A stretch of 64,000 nucleotides of DNA, taken from NCBI GenBank assembly GCA_011033025.1, contig WFMF01000587.1, positions 32,802 through 96,801 of the forward strand, written 5' to 3'. Source of the stretch: Beroe forskalii (Eukaryota; Ctenophora; Nuda; Beroida; Beroidae). The translations under genes and the position numbers were made by a program. This document shows, in pieces, positions 1 to 12,640 of this stretch. Positions within the stretch are counted from its first letter, which is position 1; each line of letters starts with the position of its first letter. Below the pieces are notes generated by a model that had not been told where the DNA came from, did no database searches, and saw only the letters and a program-made list of their open reading frames with translations.

Positions 1-362
1 CCTGTCAATACGGTCCTTAAACGTGTCTCGTCTCCCGTAGATGTTCGAGATCGAAAGACCTCGACAAAACATTTGGCCCGTACCGTAGCAAAACACGAAT
101 AAGCACCAAATACCTGCGAATGTTCCTGACTTCTCATGATACGGATAAGGTTTCAGTAGGCGATTCCACGATGACAATAAAGCCGCTGAACCCCCATGTA
201 GATCGTAAAAATCAATGATGAAAATCCTTGAAATCTTCTCCTCAATTGCAACAAGACAATTTAACAAGAATGCTGCGAAATGGACGGTTCGTAATTCAAG
301 CAATATAGATGACTCTTTTCTAAAAGCATTTGGGCATTCGATGAATTAAAGCCTATAATGAT
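1..362. other. Unassigned leading sequence
   Basis: No exon, RNA or repeat could be supported here. A short open stretch on the minus strand near 1-100 could belong to a further 3' exon of the sulfotransferase gene, but I saw no family motif in it. Confidence 0.3.
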
Positions 363-870
363 GGCCACCCCCTCCTACTCCTACCACGCCTTCCTTGACG
401 AGTGATGACCAGCCCGTCCTACTCCTACAACGCCTTCCTTGACGAGTGATGAACAGCCCCTCCTACTCCTACCACGCTTTACTCGACGAGTGATGACCAT
501 TGACAATCCCCTCCTACTCCTACCACGAATTCTTGGCGAGCGATGACCAGCCCTCGACTCCTACCACGCTTTCCTTGATAAGTGATATCAAGCCCCCACT
601 CCTACCACGCCTTCCTTATCGAGTGATGACCAGCCCCTCTTACTCCTACCACGCCTTCGTTGACGTGTGATGACCAGCCCCTCCTACTCCTACCATGCCT
701 TCCTTGTGGAGTGATTACCAGCCCCTTCTACCACGCCTTCCTAGTCGAGTGATGACTAGCCACTCCTGCTCCTACCACGCCTTCCTTTACAAGTGATGAC
801 CAGCCCCTCTTACTACCACCACACCTTCCTAGACGAGTTATGACCAGCCTATCATAATCCTACTTCACTA
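363..870. repeat. Minisatellite, unit about 45-60 bp, about 11 copies
   Basis: Degenerate tandem array whose units carry CTCCTACTCCTACCACGCC followed by TTCCTTGACGAGTGATGACC. Copies vary in length and drift at many positions, so the array is not freshly amplified. No open frame runs through it. Confidence 0.9.
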
Positions 871-2412
871 CTGTCCCACTACCGACGTTATTTAAGTCAC
901 GCACGAAATACCATGTGTGCAACATGAAAACTTCACAATGATTCAATATTTTCGATCTGGTAACACTTTCGAGCTACCTAACATCCTAAATATATCATAC
1001 ACATAATTAGTTCTGCACAAAAATTCATGAGGTTTTACATACAGCATCTCGTATGGCAAGTACCACTGTGTTAAAACGTTTAAGAACTTCGACAGAAAGG
1101 CAGAAGGGGGCACAATATTATACTACCTACACACATTGTGGTGTGTACCTCATCAAAGTTTGGCGTGTCACACAGCATGGATTCGCTGTAAAATACGTGC
1201 CAAGATTTTGTAAAATTTTGAGATAACAGCACAAATATTTCAGTATTTCATGCATTTATGAACGGAGAACCATTTATGCAATATTCACTCTGACAAGAAG
1301 AATATTGTGGAAATACATTTTCAATCAATTATTAAAGAAAACATTGCGTGTAAAGTGAGTATTATACATAAGAATGTTCTTACAATCAATTATTTAAGAA
1401 AACAAAGAATAAGAGCTCTGCCTGAGGCTTTGGTGTATTGGTGGCCGTCAAAACCAGTATTAAAACTATCATAAGAGATTCAAGTCTCTAACTTTTCATC
1501 AAAAATATGCTTAAGTTTTAGTCAAACAATTCAAATATGTCAAACCAGTTACGTAAAACTAACTAGAAGATTTAATTTGAAAACAAAACATAGTAACTGA
1601 AATAAACCCCACACAGTCACAAACAAAAGTAAGTTAGAAAGTATTATTCTGAATAGAGTCTGTCTTCATAGGTGATCGTTCACATATGACGTAATCAATT
1701 TTTGGCCGATGTCAACCCCCTCTCCCCCTCGAAATCAACTTTACGTAATATGTGAACGATCCCTAAAATATTTTTAATTTACTCGTTCGCAGGTCACTCA
1801 AAATGTAAACTATCAATTAGGGTCAAAAATCAATTACATACTAAATGAAAAGAGCAATTAGACATTACACTACAACTACACTAATATAATATACACTATC
1901 ACTATGTACATTGTACATTACACTACATTGTACACTGTTTCGTACACTGCACACTACATTGAACACTACTTACACATGAGGAATTTTCCCGAAAGATTTT
2001 AATTTCCACTGTCTTGGGAAAGAGCCAAGCTGTCTGTACTTCAAAACACGTGATCTCAGTTTGGTTTTGGTCGAGTACTCTGGGTCTTGGAGATAACTTA
2101 TCAGCTGAAGAAAACAAAATCCATTATAATGAAATTTTTTACTTCTTACAGGAAACTTGTGAGAGCGAATTTTTCATAACTTCATAAAAAAACTGGGACC
2201 CTATTGTGGTAAAAAATTGCAATCGGAATTGTTTGGCCCAAATAAGCAAATATTTAAGTTTATAGTATGGATTCTGGCACACCTGTGAGATGATTAGTTA
2301 CAACTTTACAATAACAAGTTCAGCAACAAAAACTTGAACAATTCAAGGGCAAACCATTCAGTCGTAATATATTTGTAACATATATATTTAAGTATTTACA
2401 CCTTTACTTTGA
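871..2412. other. Intergenic sequence with one MITE and an AC-rich tract
   Basis: Contains a MITE-1 copy (1671-1764) and a simple tract around 1865-1975 built on ACACTACATTGTAC-like words. I see no gene here. Confidence 0.5.
1671..1764. mobile_element. MITE-1 copy 1 (94 bp)
   Basis: Terminal inverted repeats GATCGTTCACATATKACGTAA / TTACGTAATATGTGAACGATC enclose a C-rich core. The same ends and subterminal word CAATTTTTGGCC recur at 24961-25220 and 31801-31967. The flanks (TA before, TA after) are compatible with a TA target duplication. No coding capacity. Confidence 0.8.
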
Positions 2413-5400
2413 TTATTTGTAAAACATTTCACTGCTTAACCACCAACTAACCTCTGTGAGCTCGACATCAGGATCACTGAGGATGTTGCAGTGCAGAGAC
2501 TCTATCCCTTCCGGAGTCAGGGGATGCTGGACACTCCCGTACCTTGCCTTAGTCCAGGTGACTGTATCCATGCAGTCTGATTCGAACTGAGAGGAGTATA
2601 CGTTAAAACAAACATCAGATCCTCATCTTAGTGCATCTCTATCACTCTACCCCCAATCCCCATACTCGCCTCTCACTCATCCCCTCACCCAATCTCACCC
2701 CACTCCCTCTCATCCCACCCCTCTCACCTCACTACCTTACTACCCCCTATACCCTTCTCTCACCCCCAGTGTCTGTATCCATGCAGTCGGATTCGAACTG
2801 AGGAGCCTCTAGGTTATTAACAAACATCATCTTAGTGCATCCCTATCACTCTACCCCCAATCCCCATACTCGCCTCTCATCTCCTCACCCAATGTCACCC
2901 CCACCCCCTCTCACCCCACTCTCTCACCTCACCACCTTACTCCCCATATTCCCCTCTCTCCCCCCACCCTATTCTGTATCCATGCAGTCTGATTCTAAGT
3001 TAACAATCATCCTCATCTTAGCAGCCTCACAGTACACACTCATCCATCTCACTGAACCCCCAATCCCCCTCACCTCATCTTAGTTAGCAAGTGTTCCTTC
3101 AACCCCCACAACAAATGATTATCATAATACATCATTTTGATAATTTCATGATCTGAGGACTGAGACCAAACATGCCAAACAGTTGACAAATCAAAAGAAC
3201 TCATTAAATTATCAACCACCTGCTGAGCAGTCAAATGTTTTTCACAGTCGGAGAAAATTAAATCTATTGTACATTACACAATTTAAAACGGCTGCAGAGT
3301 TTGACTTTAATTGTGCACTCATGTCCCATTTCTTTTACAGCTACAAGTGAGCTAGTACAAGAAAAGAAATTATGCTGGCTAATGTACTTTCTCTTCTTTA
3401 GAATTAAGTGGCAGAATTTGCTGAATGTTAGGGCTTAGACGCATTAATAAGGCATTTTATATACTACCAACTACCAAGTTCAGTATATTCATATTGGTTT
3501 GAAATTACACCACATTCAGGTCCAATGATTCGAAGGAATTTCGAAGTATATATGAATATTAAATGTGGTCATGGTCATACCGATGATGGCAAATTATGTA
3601 ATGACGTAATGTTTTGGTTGCTGATTATCAATTCGTCAGAATCAGCAAACATTAGACTGCATTAACACTATTAGCGTCCAGCGTAAGGTACTATCACAAT
3701 GCCTGCTGCGTTGGAAGTGTGTCATTACAGGGGTAATCTGTCTGTTGCTCATATATCCTTCATTCGGCTCTAGATCTAGGGGGTGTAATTAGCGAAATAC
3801 CCCCACTTTAATGACTGTCTAGAACTACGTGATTGTTAACATTTGAGTGAACCGATCCATGGAACTGTACTTGAAGTGTGTGTGTATAATTCAAAGTGGC
3901 AGGCGTTTATGAATTTCAAGTACACAGTCACAGCCACGGGAATAGGAATCACTGAATCATGTTTTTGAGGTTATTTTATAGGATTAAGTCACTCCATTCA
4001 TTCATTAACATAAACCGTCATTTGAGAAAATTGGCAAAAACATGAAGGCAAAAATAAAGTTGTTCATTTGAATTGTATCGGCTGCTTCGGCGAATAATGC
4101 ACCATATCCCGTAACTTTTGAACAGTTTGAGCAAGAGAAATGATCCTATTCGCATTATTTCGAAATAACTAAATCTTACAGTAGTCCAGAGTGTAGGGAT
4201 TAGGGAACCTATGTAACAGAGTGATGTTTAATTCAGTTATTGCATTTCCTGCTACAATTCAAGTGAGAGAGGTATAGTTTTGAATAAGCGCACTGTTATA
4301 GACTTGATACTTGAAAACGTCCAAATAATGGCTGTTATTAGTGTCAATTGACCGGCTTGCACACTTAACACAGTGCAATGAGTACATACTTATATACGTA
4401 CATAGAATGGAATTTGAAGAGAACAATGAACTATGAAGAAAATATCTTGAATAACTCATTAGTAAGTTAGTAGGAAAAGATGAAGACAGTCACGTCTAAT
4501 GTGATAAATATTTAGTAGGTATTATATAGAGGAATGAGGTAGTTTGATGAGTTCAAAGAATGTTTGAAGCAAAAGTTATTGCATAATATTTATAATTTAT
4601 AATGTACTGGGAAGAAGCGGGCAGTTCTCTTTACAAGATTTTCTTTAAAAAGTAACAAAAGATTTTGCTCTTTATTAGTTCAGGTGAAACTCATCTCTAC
4701 AAAATTACCTTTTTCCGAGCCTCTTTGAAGTTCAGCAGCTCGATCTCGAAGGAAGGGGAAGATATGGCCCTCAGACGGTCGTCTAAGCGTCGTTTGAACA
4801 TGTCGTACACGGCGTAGTCAGGGACCAGGAAGTTTCTGAGACGAGTAAGGGTGGAGTTCTGAAGCACTTCGTGTGATCTGAGGGAGGTTCAATTACAGGT
4901 TATAGCTATATTTCAATAATTGTGCAGTAAAATCTTATAATTGAATTGAATTGAGTTAAACGCATATAACTTTACTAGATAAAGCTTCTAAATCATCTGA
5001 AGGGTGACTTTAGACGTGCATCTTTCATTGATAATAATAACTTGATCAAACAATGACTAATGACTATGGTTATGATATTACAGAATAGGTACAGATCATT
5101 ACCACCTATTCATTACCAACTATTCATTACCACCTATTTATTACGTAAGTTTTAACAATGGATGATAACTTAACATCACATAAAAGTACCAGGCAAGGCA
5201 TTGCTCTTTACAAAAACCTCTAATATTTAGCAACCTGTCAGAGGTGGACTTCATCCGGTTGAGGTAGAACATATCACTGGTATCCCAGCACAAGTCCCGT
5301 TGTAGGAGTAGTAGGGACTCGTCCAAACGTTCCAATATTAGTGTCAGGTCAAACCTGCTGTCCAACATACTAACGTAGCGGTCAATGGCTGACTTACTCA

Positions 5401-6933
5401 CCAGGACTTGTCTGCAACATATTTACATAGTTAGAAATCTCCAAAAAATTCTAATATTTGATGTGGCATGAGATTGGACCAAGTACAAACTACGTTCATT
5501 TTAATGCTCCCTCTCTCATGTGGTCAAAGTCCCACATGACCATATTGATACCAATAGGTGCTGCTTATATTTTGATGAGTACAACATGACGTGTATTCTA
5601 CACAAAATAAAGCATAATAATTAATTGTAATAGTTTTGACTTGCTTTCCTTCACTCATGCCAAGGTCAAAGCTCATGGAGTTGATGTTGTTGGAAATGAT
5701 GTACTGATTATTAGAAATGGTGTGTTCAGAAGAAATTTTATCTAGGAAGCTATTGATTGCTGAGTCTAAAGATAGCATTCCATGATTGGAGTATCTGAAA
5801 CAAAGTAAATATACCTATATTATAAACATTATGGAAATTCTAGATCAAGTACTGAAAATTTACTTCTATTTTTCTTGGACTGTGAATAATATTTCATCAA
5901 TTACAGTAGCTAGAAAAGAGAGCAAGTCTTAAATTGAAAGTTTTGAATTGGTGCTTGTAAGTTGTATTGAAAGAGCATTCCACCACTTCGCAGAGGGTAA
6001 GGCAGGGTAAGGAGCTGCTAGAAGTGAACTATTCACAGGGCACTGTGGAGGTTTGCCTCCCGCAGGGGGTGATATTGCACCGAAAAAGTAATTTATAATA
6101 TATATGATCCCTGTGCAGTATTTGGTAGCATTGATAAGCAGAACTTTCCAGTATTGATTGGGAAGTTATTAATTTCTTACAGTACTCACCTCTTATCTGC
6201 TCCATAGAAAATAAAAAATGAAACAAATGCCTTTATTGGTTCTCTGATAAGGGTTAAAAAGTAGGAATCAGAAGGCATAACTGACTCAATAGCTTCTTTA
6301 TTGAATACCATGTGCTGACACATGATGTTATAGGTTTCATTTGGTGATATTTGCATCAATCTGAAAGAGTGAAAACTATGAGATCTTTAGAATGCATTAT
6401 ATCAAATATAACATATAAAATGTATCTCATGAAGATTGATGTCTTGAAGAAAGTTTTCTTTATGATTGGAAATATCACAATGATGTTATTCAAAATCAAC
6501 TGGGCTGGATACATTTGAAGAATTATTTAATGCCAAATATTCCAAGCTCAAATTTCAATTGTGTTACAAAATAGAAGTTTCACCTTTGAGTGTTGATAGT
6601 GTGAAGTTGGTGGGTATAGGGATAAATTGCATAATTCAATCCATTCATAATGCCAAAATTATAGAATACATTCACAGTTGTGGATGTTCCTGTTTTGTGG
6701 GTCTTCACAAAAATCAGGTTATGTTTCTTTGTACAAGAAGTATGAGATGCATTACTCTCCAGGATTGATTGTTCATAGGTATGAGATATATTTGGTGACT
6801 CAAATAAACTAATTTCTTGTAGGAGTTTATTATCATCTGATTGTAGGATCATAATTTCAGGAAACACAACATATATGATTACTATGATGCCAATGATGAA
6901 AAGCACTTTGAGAAAAAATCGCATATTCATCAC
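2413..6933 (-). CDS. Galactose-3-O-sulfotransferase-like type II membrane enzyme (Gal3ST family), six exons
   Basis: Gal3ST enzymes use PAPS to sulfate terminal galactose of glycolipids or glycoproteins in the Golgi. Exons (minus): 6933-6584, 6360-6190, 5794-5655, 5406-5235 (or from 5411), 4877-4709, 2586-2452; all phases agree. Exon 1 starts MMNMRFF, has a signal anchor (about residues 6-24) and the PAPS 5'-phosphosulfate loop FVKTHKTGTST. Exon 2 has MCQHMVFN and LIREPIKAFVSF (3'-phosphate site region). Exons 3-4 have MSFDLGM, then FDLTLILERLDESLLLL, a strong family signature. Exon 5 ends FKEARKK. Exon 6 may be spliced at 2452 (GAG|gttagt) into an unseen exon or read on to a stop at 2413, giving about 390 aa, near family length (about 400-430). 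The start could instead be the third Met. Exon 6's acceptor lies in a tandem duplication. Which Gal3ST paralogue it is cannot be told. Confidence 0.85.
2558..3085. repeat. Tandem duplication of the exon 6 splice acceptor plus intron, three copies of about 200 bp
   Basis: The true exon 6 acceptor/start (2558-2595) is followed at higher coordinates, that is upstream in the minus-strand intron, by two further copies at 2770-2815 and 2972-3000 carrying CTGTATCCATGCAGTC plus GATTC. Each is followed by the same C-rich intron text (CTACCCCCAATCCCCATACT). The nearer copy keeps a usable minus-strand acceptor (ctcctcag then TTCGAATC); the farther one has a weaker tag. Confidence 0.85.
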
Positions 6934-8099
6934 AGCAGGACTTCATGACGAACTGGAGGCAATCTTCATGGCATGGGATATGTTTGCACCTCAGATAATT
7001 TATGATGAAATCCAACAATGAAGTGCACTAAGAACTTTGAAAATATGTTATGTACATGAGCATAAAATCATTCTTTATTCACGATCAAAATGCAGTGTAA
7101 TTTTTGGACTGCAACCTGATTATTTGAACAAGTATGGTTTTACTTCTACATCTAGAAAATAACATCTTTATGCAGTCAAGCAACAAAACTTTCCAACAGC
7201 TCTTTCCTTAGTCTTTGACAGGATCCAAGTGAGATACCTTAATCAGAGATCTAGGCAGATCCAAACAAAACCTAATGAGACACCAAAACTGATATGGTTT
7301 AATATAAGCTAACACTGTGGAACACAGACTTGCGACTATGCCATTTAGGCACCACAATTCGGCAAAACATACAATCATCACACTTTATTGCATTGAATTG
7401 AATAAAACTTTTACAGCACAATCACATATATTTTTCAATACACTAGAATAAAGTCATTTTGACATATAATCAACTCACACCAATTTCACTATATTATATC
7501 ACTGTATTTAGTACCCATATGTCGAGGTACCCACAATAATAAACTAACACAATACCCCTCACCACTCGCATGATTACATGAATCACATGGCAAATAATTT
7601 GATTATAAGAAAATGACTTAAGGACATGGACAGATTATGGCCTGGAAAACATTTTAGAGAAAGAAATTTTAGAGAAAGAAATTTATTTTTTATCATAAAA
7701 TAAAAAATAAAATAACAATTTTGATGAAATAACATCAACACTCTTGCCCAAATATTATCTATGATTCATTTAACAGTACGCTGGATCTTCCAGCCCTAGT
7801 CAACTAAACTTTAACTTTGAAAAATAAATTACAATAACATAATTTAATATTGTGATAAATAAATTTTAGATAAATTAATAAATTGAATTTATGATACCTA
7901 GCAATAAACATTATTCCTTCAACTAGTTTTAAAGCACAAAGAAAGTGCCCAAATACATTTAAGTACCTGATACCAAATCAACATAAATTTATTCAGTATT
8001 TCAAAAAAACATAGCAGAAATAGAACCAAATTGGGAATAATTCCAATAACCAGATGTAATAAATAATAAACCAACTGCTACAAATAATTATGAAATAAG
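6934..8099. other. Non-coding flank between sulfotransferase and LINE
   Basis: AT-rich sequence with no supported gene. Around 7650-7720 is an A/T-only patch containing TTTATTTTTTATCATAAAAT, possibly the 3' tail of the LINE or an older element it landed in. Confidence 0.4.
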
Positions 8100-8136
8100 A
8101 ATAATATTATGAAGTTACCCAAGTAAAACAGAAGTA

Positions 8137-11100
8137 CTAATATCTTAAGTTGAAATATTTCTTTTTTGCTAAAAAAGGATTTGCACGTAGGAACTCAACT
8201 TGCTTAGACCTATTCATTAGATATGCAGGAGTTTCAATTCTAGATAATACTTCATTAGAAACATTCCAATAGTATGCTTCTGAACATAGGCCTTCTCTAA
8301 AACATGCATATTTAAAGTTTTCAAGGTTACATTTAAAATTCACAATTGAATCAGAATCACGGACGAAAGAAGGCAATTTATTCCAAATTTCTCTTATTCT
8401 TTCTGTTAGAAACCTTCTGTGTAACTTCTTGATGCCATTAGGAATAGTGACACTAGTTTTCAAACATGAAACAATATGACTCCTATGCTTACTGAACTTA
8501 TAAATATGCTTTAGCCCATTAATATTCTTATAAGCTTTGAAAGTTTCGATAAGATCCCCACGGTAGCGACGCTCAGCCAGGGTAGTAAGCTGCAGACACC
8601 CAAGTCTCTCTGAGTAGGGCAGATGGCCCATCCCATCAATCAAACGTGTGAAGCGCCTCTGGACACTTTCAAGACTCAAGATCAGAGACCAGTTTCCATG
8701 CTCAGGAGATGGGCACCACAGCTGTACTCCATATTCAAGATGAGGTCTTATCAAAGCTTTGTATATTTTAAGCATAACATTCTTTTCACGAAGGGCAAAA
8801 ATTTCTCAATATCCAATTCATCATTTGATTTGCTTTACTAATACATTTACTTATCTGATCATTCCAAAGAAGGGAATCTGAGATGAGAATTCCCAAATCT
8901 TTTTCCTGATGAGATTTTTCTATATCTATACCATTCAAACTGTAACTATTCATTGGGTTATTATTATAATTAATATGCATAACCTTACATTTGGAAGCAT
9001 TAAAATTTAAAAGCCATAACTTTTCCCACCTTTCTAATTCAATCAAGTCATCATTGACTTTGTTAGCACTGTTCACCCTTCCAATCAACTTTAAATCATC
9101 GGCAAACAACTTAACAGTATTTATTATATTGTCTGGCAAATCATTTATAAATAAGACAAACAATAAAGGGCCTAGCACTGACCCTTGTGGCACACCTGAT
9201 AACACTTTTCTGAGTGAAGAGTATTTACCATTCACATAGACCCTCATACTTCTGTCGGTAAGAAAACTTCTTAAAAGCCCTAATAAGTTCCCTTTTATAC
9301 CCATACTTTCCAGTTTACTTAACAGCCTATAATGTGGAACCCTATCAAAAGCTTTTAGAAAATCAAAGTAGAGAATATCTACAGCATCCCCATCCTCAAG
9401 TATACTGAATATGGAATCAAATGTCTCTAGGAGATTAGTAAGACAAGACTTCTTGTTAACAAATCCATGCTGATGTATACTAATTTTATCTTCTAAGAAT
9501 GTAACCATTTGTTTACGGATTATCTGCTCTAAGACTTTACAAATAATGCAAGTTAAGGATACAGGCCTATAATTTAAAGGCTGTGATTTAGACCCTGACT
9601 TAAACAATGCTACAACAGTAGCAGTTTTCCACAAATTAGGTAGAGTACCTGAATCAATACACTTTTTGAATAGTTTACACACTGCATCAACAAAAGTATG
9701 ATCCCCAGACAGTGCATTAAGAAGCTTTGGATGCACTCCATCTGGGCCCAAACTTTTATAGATATTGAGCTTACTGAGCTCTGAAGCAACATCATCTGGG
9801 GTAATTATAATATCAGATAACTCAAAAACTTCTGAATCAGTGTTTCTACTACTATTTTCAGATTCACCATATTTGAAAACATTTGGCAAGGGTCCAGCAG
9901 GTTCTTGGGTAAACACAGAACTGAAAGCTTTGGATAGTTCTTCAGCTGCCTCCTTAGTGTTGTTGGTTAAAGAGCCATCTTCCCTTTCTAGATTAGGTAT
10001 TCCTGATTTAAGCAAGCGTTTGTTCCGTAGATAACAATAGAATGCTTTTGAATTGTCTTTAACATGGTATGCAAGTTTTTTCTCATAATTGAGCTTTAAT
10101 CTGATATTTTCAGATTCATACAAACTTTGACGATTCATGGCATGGCTGAAATTCTCAGATGAAGGATTACAGTCAAACTGTCTCCAGGCTTCATTTTTCA
10201 ATTTTTGCTTTCGTTTAAGTGCTGAACTCAACCATGGCAATTTTAATGGTACATTATTATCCTGATAAGAATCTGTTGGGACAATATTACAAATATTCTG
10301 TAACTTGCTGTTAAGCTCTTCCAACATACCTTCAACATCTAAGTCATCAGAAGAGAACTTCCAGTCAACATTTGTAACACTATACTGAAGGAGATCCTCA
10401 AGAGAAATTTTGCCCCATTTCTGATTTTACTTCAGTATTGTTTGAAACACCCAGGTGCACAAATAAGGTAGAGTGGTCTGATTTTCCAAGTGGTGAACAA
10501 ATTTTATGCCCAGAGACTAATCCATCATTATTTGTAAGAATCTGATCAAGTAAGCTTTCTTGAACTTTCCCTCCAACTAGTCTTTTGCGAGTTTTTTCAT
10601 GTGTCAAAACCCATGACAGCCCAAGTTCATTAAAACAGTTTACAAATTTAGCCTGTTGTATAAGAAGCTTGTTATTAGTATCAAAATTCTCTGAAAGACC
10701 AATGGAATCCATCCATGAAACATTAGGTAAATTAAAGTCTCCAACAATAATCGTCTCACAAGGATTAGTTTCATGGCAAACACTATTAACACACTCAATG
10801 AGTTGGTCATTTTGCTTTTCAGATAATGCCTGTGACCTATAAATGCAAGCAATACAGACAATGCCTTTATCAGTTCCAATTCTGACAGCCAAAGAATCAG
10901 GTGCATTTAGAAACAAGCATTCTTCTTCCTGTGGTATATCATTTTTGATATAAATGATAGATCCTCCTTTTTCACTTACATCTTTAGAGTTTTCATCATG
11001 TATCTTGAAATCCCTATCCTTCCTGTAATGGGTATAACCATCTATCTGTACTTCAGCATCTAAAATATCCACATGTAAGTGGGATTCAGTGATACAAACT

Positions 11101-11276
11101 ATGTCAACACATTCTTGCTTGATAACCAGTTTAAGCTCATCAAGTTTATTGTGTAAGCCATCAGCATTAGTGTACAAAAGTTTTAAAGGGGCATTTTGCT
11201 CACTGACTCTTCTGATTTCATTCTCTGCCTCTTCTGCTGTCTTGCATGAAAATTTGCAACCCTGTCCACAAGACAC
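8137..11276 (-). pseudogene. LINE ORF2 (endonuclease + reverse transcriptase), two frameshifts
   Basis: Segment 11276-10398 is an exo-endo-phosphatase endonuclease: LYTNADGLHNK, CITESHL, GGSIIYIK, IVGDFNLP, LDQILTN, GKSDHSTL. Segment about 10410-8786 is the reverse transcriptase: LGPDGVHPKLL, NYRPVSLTCI, DFLKAFDRVPH, SGVPQGSVLGPLLF and the catalytic FADD (about 9093-9105). Segment about 8797-8137 is the CR1-type tail, IRPHLEYGVQLW then ERRYRGDLIETFK. Frame changes fall at GGGGCAAAA (about 10407-10416) and at a run of five T on the minus strand (8797-8801); one base at each restores the expected text. Either old decay or sequence error at homopolymers. ORF2 would otherwise be about 1,045 aa, normal for the clade. 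Confidence 0.85.
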
Positions 11277-12241
11277 AGATCCCTATTTATCCAAAATCCA
11301 GAGTCTGTCTTCTTTCCTCTCCCATTATTTGTGTAGGCATTGACATGTTCTACTGATTTAAGCTGGACAATCAATGGCCTGTTGTAATCAGGCTTTTCAG
11401 AGTTCTTCTTCCCTGCTCTCCAAAACTGTACAATATCATCATCTTTCATTGCAAGCTCCTCCTGGCAAAATTTCATATCAGCTTCTGTTCTTTCCTTACT
11501 TGTATTTTCTTTTCTTTCTGGGATATTCATTATTACAACATTTGATTTCCTTTTTTCCCTTTCAACATTGTCAGAATCAACTTTTCTGGCAACTTTCTCA
11601 ACTACTTCCTGTGCAGTCTGTACCGAACTGATTGTCTCTATGGCTTTCTTCTGAGACTCAACAACTGCCTCAACAGCTTTCTTCTGATTCCGTTCAGTCA
11701 CTTCAGCATAAGTGGCAACAATCTTGGTTACTTCATCCTTAGTACAACCGTTTCCACCAGATGTCCTTGGAACAATAGCTTTGACAACATCTTCTGTTAT
11801 CTTCTTTCTCACATCACATAGCTCTTCTCTAACAATTCTCCTAACACTCTCTTTCGTAGGGATGACTGTTTCTGACAGAAAAGCCGGCTTGTAACAAACC
11901 GCACATTTCCAAGTTGGTATCTGCTCGACTCCATTTTGTCTTAGTCCTGTAAGTCCAATGCATTCACAATGAAATGATTGCTCACAGGTTGAACATGTAA
12001 TCCAAACAGAATCTTCTGTATGTTTTAAACAAGGACAGTCATCTTTCGAAACACCATAAGGCTTCTTGGAGCATGGTGGTTTGGATGATGGCGACCTGTA
12101 TTCATAGGTCTGTTGTAATGCACGCTTTGGTGCTCTACCATCAAGTGGCCTTTGGAACACATCATCATTCACATTAATTGATGCTTTCTGAATTAAGCTC
12201 TGCAAATCTGAATCTGATTTGGAGGGTAATAAATGAGCCAT
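11183..12241 (-). CDS. LINE ORF1 protein with PHD-type zinc finger
   Basis: Open frame of 352 aa starting MAHLLPSKSD. Residues about 67-116 form a Cys/His finger: CPC, WITCSTCEQSFHCECIGL, then WKCAVC, the spacing of PHD fingers found in CR1-clade ORF1 proteins. It is followed by a long charged helical region (about 140-250) rich in K, E and Q, likely a coiled coil for trimerisation, and a C-terminal segment resembling an RRM-like ORF1 core (NVVIMNIPE). The family role is RNA binding and chaperoning of the retrotransposition intermediate. The frame is intact, and its 3' end overlaps the start of ORF2. Confidence 0.8.
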   Translation of the reverse strand: MAHLLPSKSDSDLQSLIQKASINVNDDVFQRPLDGRAPKRALQQTYEYRSPSSKPPCSKKPYGVSKDDCPCLKHTEDSVWITCSTCEQSFHCECIGLTGLRQNGVEQIPTWKCAVCYKPAFLSETVIPTKESVRRIVREELCDVRKKITEDVVKAIVPRTSGGNGCTKDEVTKIVATYAEVTERNQKKAVEAVVESQKKAIETISSVQTAQEVVEKVARKVDSDNVEREKRKSNVVIMNIPERKENTSKERTEADMKFCQEELAMKDDDIVQFWRAGKKNSEKPDYNRPLIVQLKSVEHVNAYTNNGRGKKTDSGFWINRDLCLVDRVANFHARQQKRQRMKSEESVSKMPL

Positions 12242-12387
12242 GACAGAATAAAGTTTAAGCAGGTTGATTTAATATCAGAGTTCAACACTCAGTTAGTTAT
12301 TTTAATTTAACATTACAATACATTTAAAATACAAAACAAAATAATTCCTTTCCTTTTCCCTATAATTTCCCAATTTAACAATTAAAC

Positions 12388-12640
12388 TTAACTCAGTTGC
12401 CCCAGCCCGTCGGGGCGCCGCGCACTATGGCGCGCGCACCCGGGTGCGGGCACCATGGCGCGCGCACCCGGGCAATGATACCCTCCTGCGGCGCGCGACA
12501 CTGTGCAAGGTACCTTCAGTGCGACAGTGCAACGCACCCCAGGAAAAGCACCCAGAGCCCAGGCGCCGCGCGCGGCACAGGCCGCGGCGCCACAACGGGC
12601 CAGATACAACTGGGTAACACTACTCACAAGTCAAATCGAA
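12388..12640. other. GC-rich block upstream of the LINE
   Basis: About 220 bp of very GC-rich sequence with two copies of ATGGCGCGCGCACCCGGG in an otherwise AT-rich region. It lies just 5' of LINE ORF1 on the minus strand, so it could be the element's 5' UTR/promoter or a flanking island. Confidence 0.4.

Larger units (their letters stand above)
8100..12300 (-). mobile_element. Non-LTR retrotransposon (LINE), CR1/L2-like, near full length
   Basis: Minus-strand element with ORF1 (PHD-like finger, coiled coil) and ORF2 (apurinic-type endonuclease, reverse transcriptase, conserved CR1-type tail), overlapping by 94 bp. ORF1 with a PHD-like finger plus an endonuclease-RT ORF2 without RNase H is typical of the CR1/L2 assemblage. 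The domain order is complete, but two 1-nt frameshifts break ORF2. End coordinates are approximate, since I see no clear poly(A) or target duplication. Confidence 0.85.

Noticed and set aside
361..870. CRISPR-like regular repeats
   Set aside because: Eukaryotic context, no unique spacers of constant length and units drift; an ordinary minisatellite.
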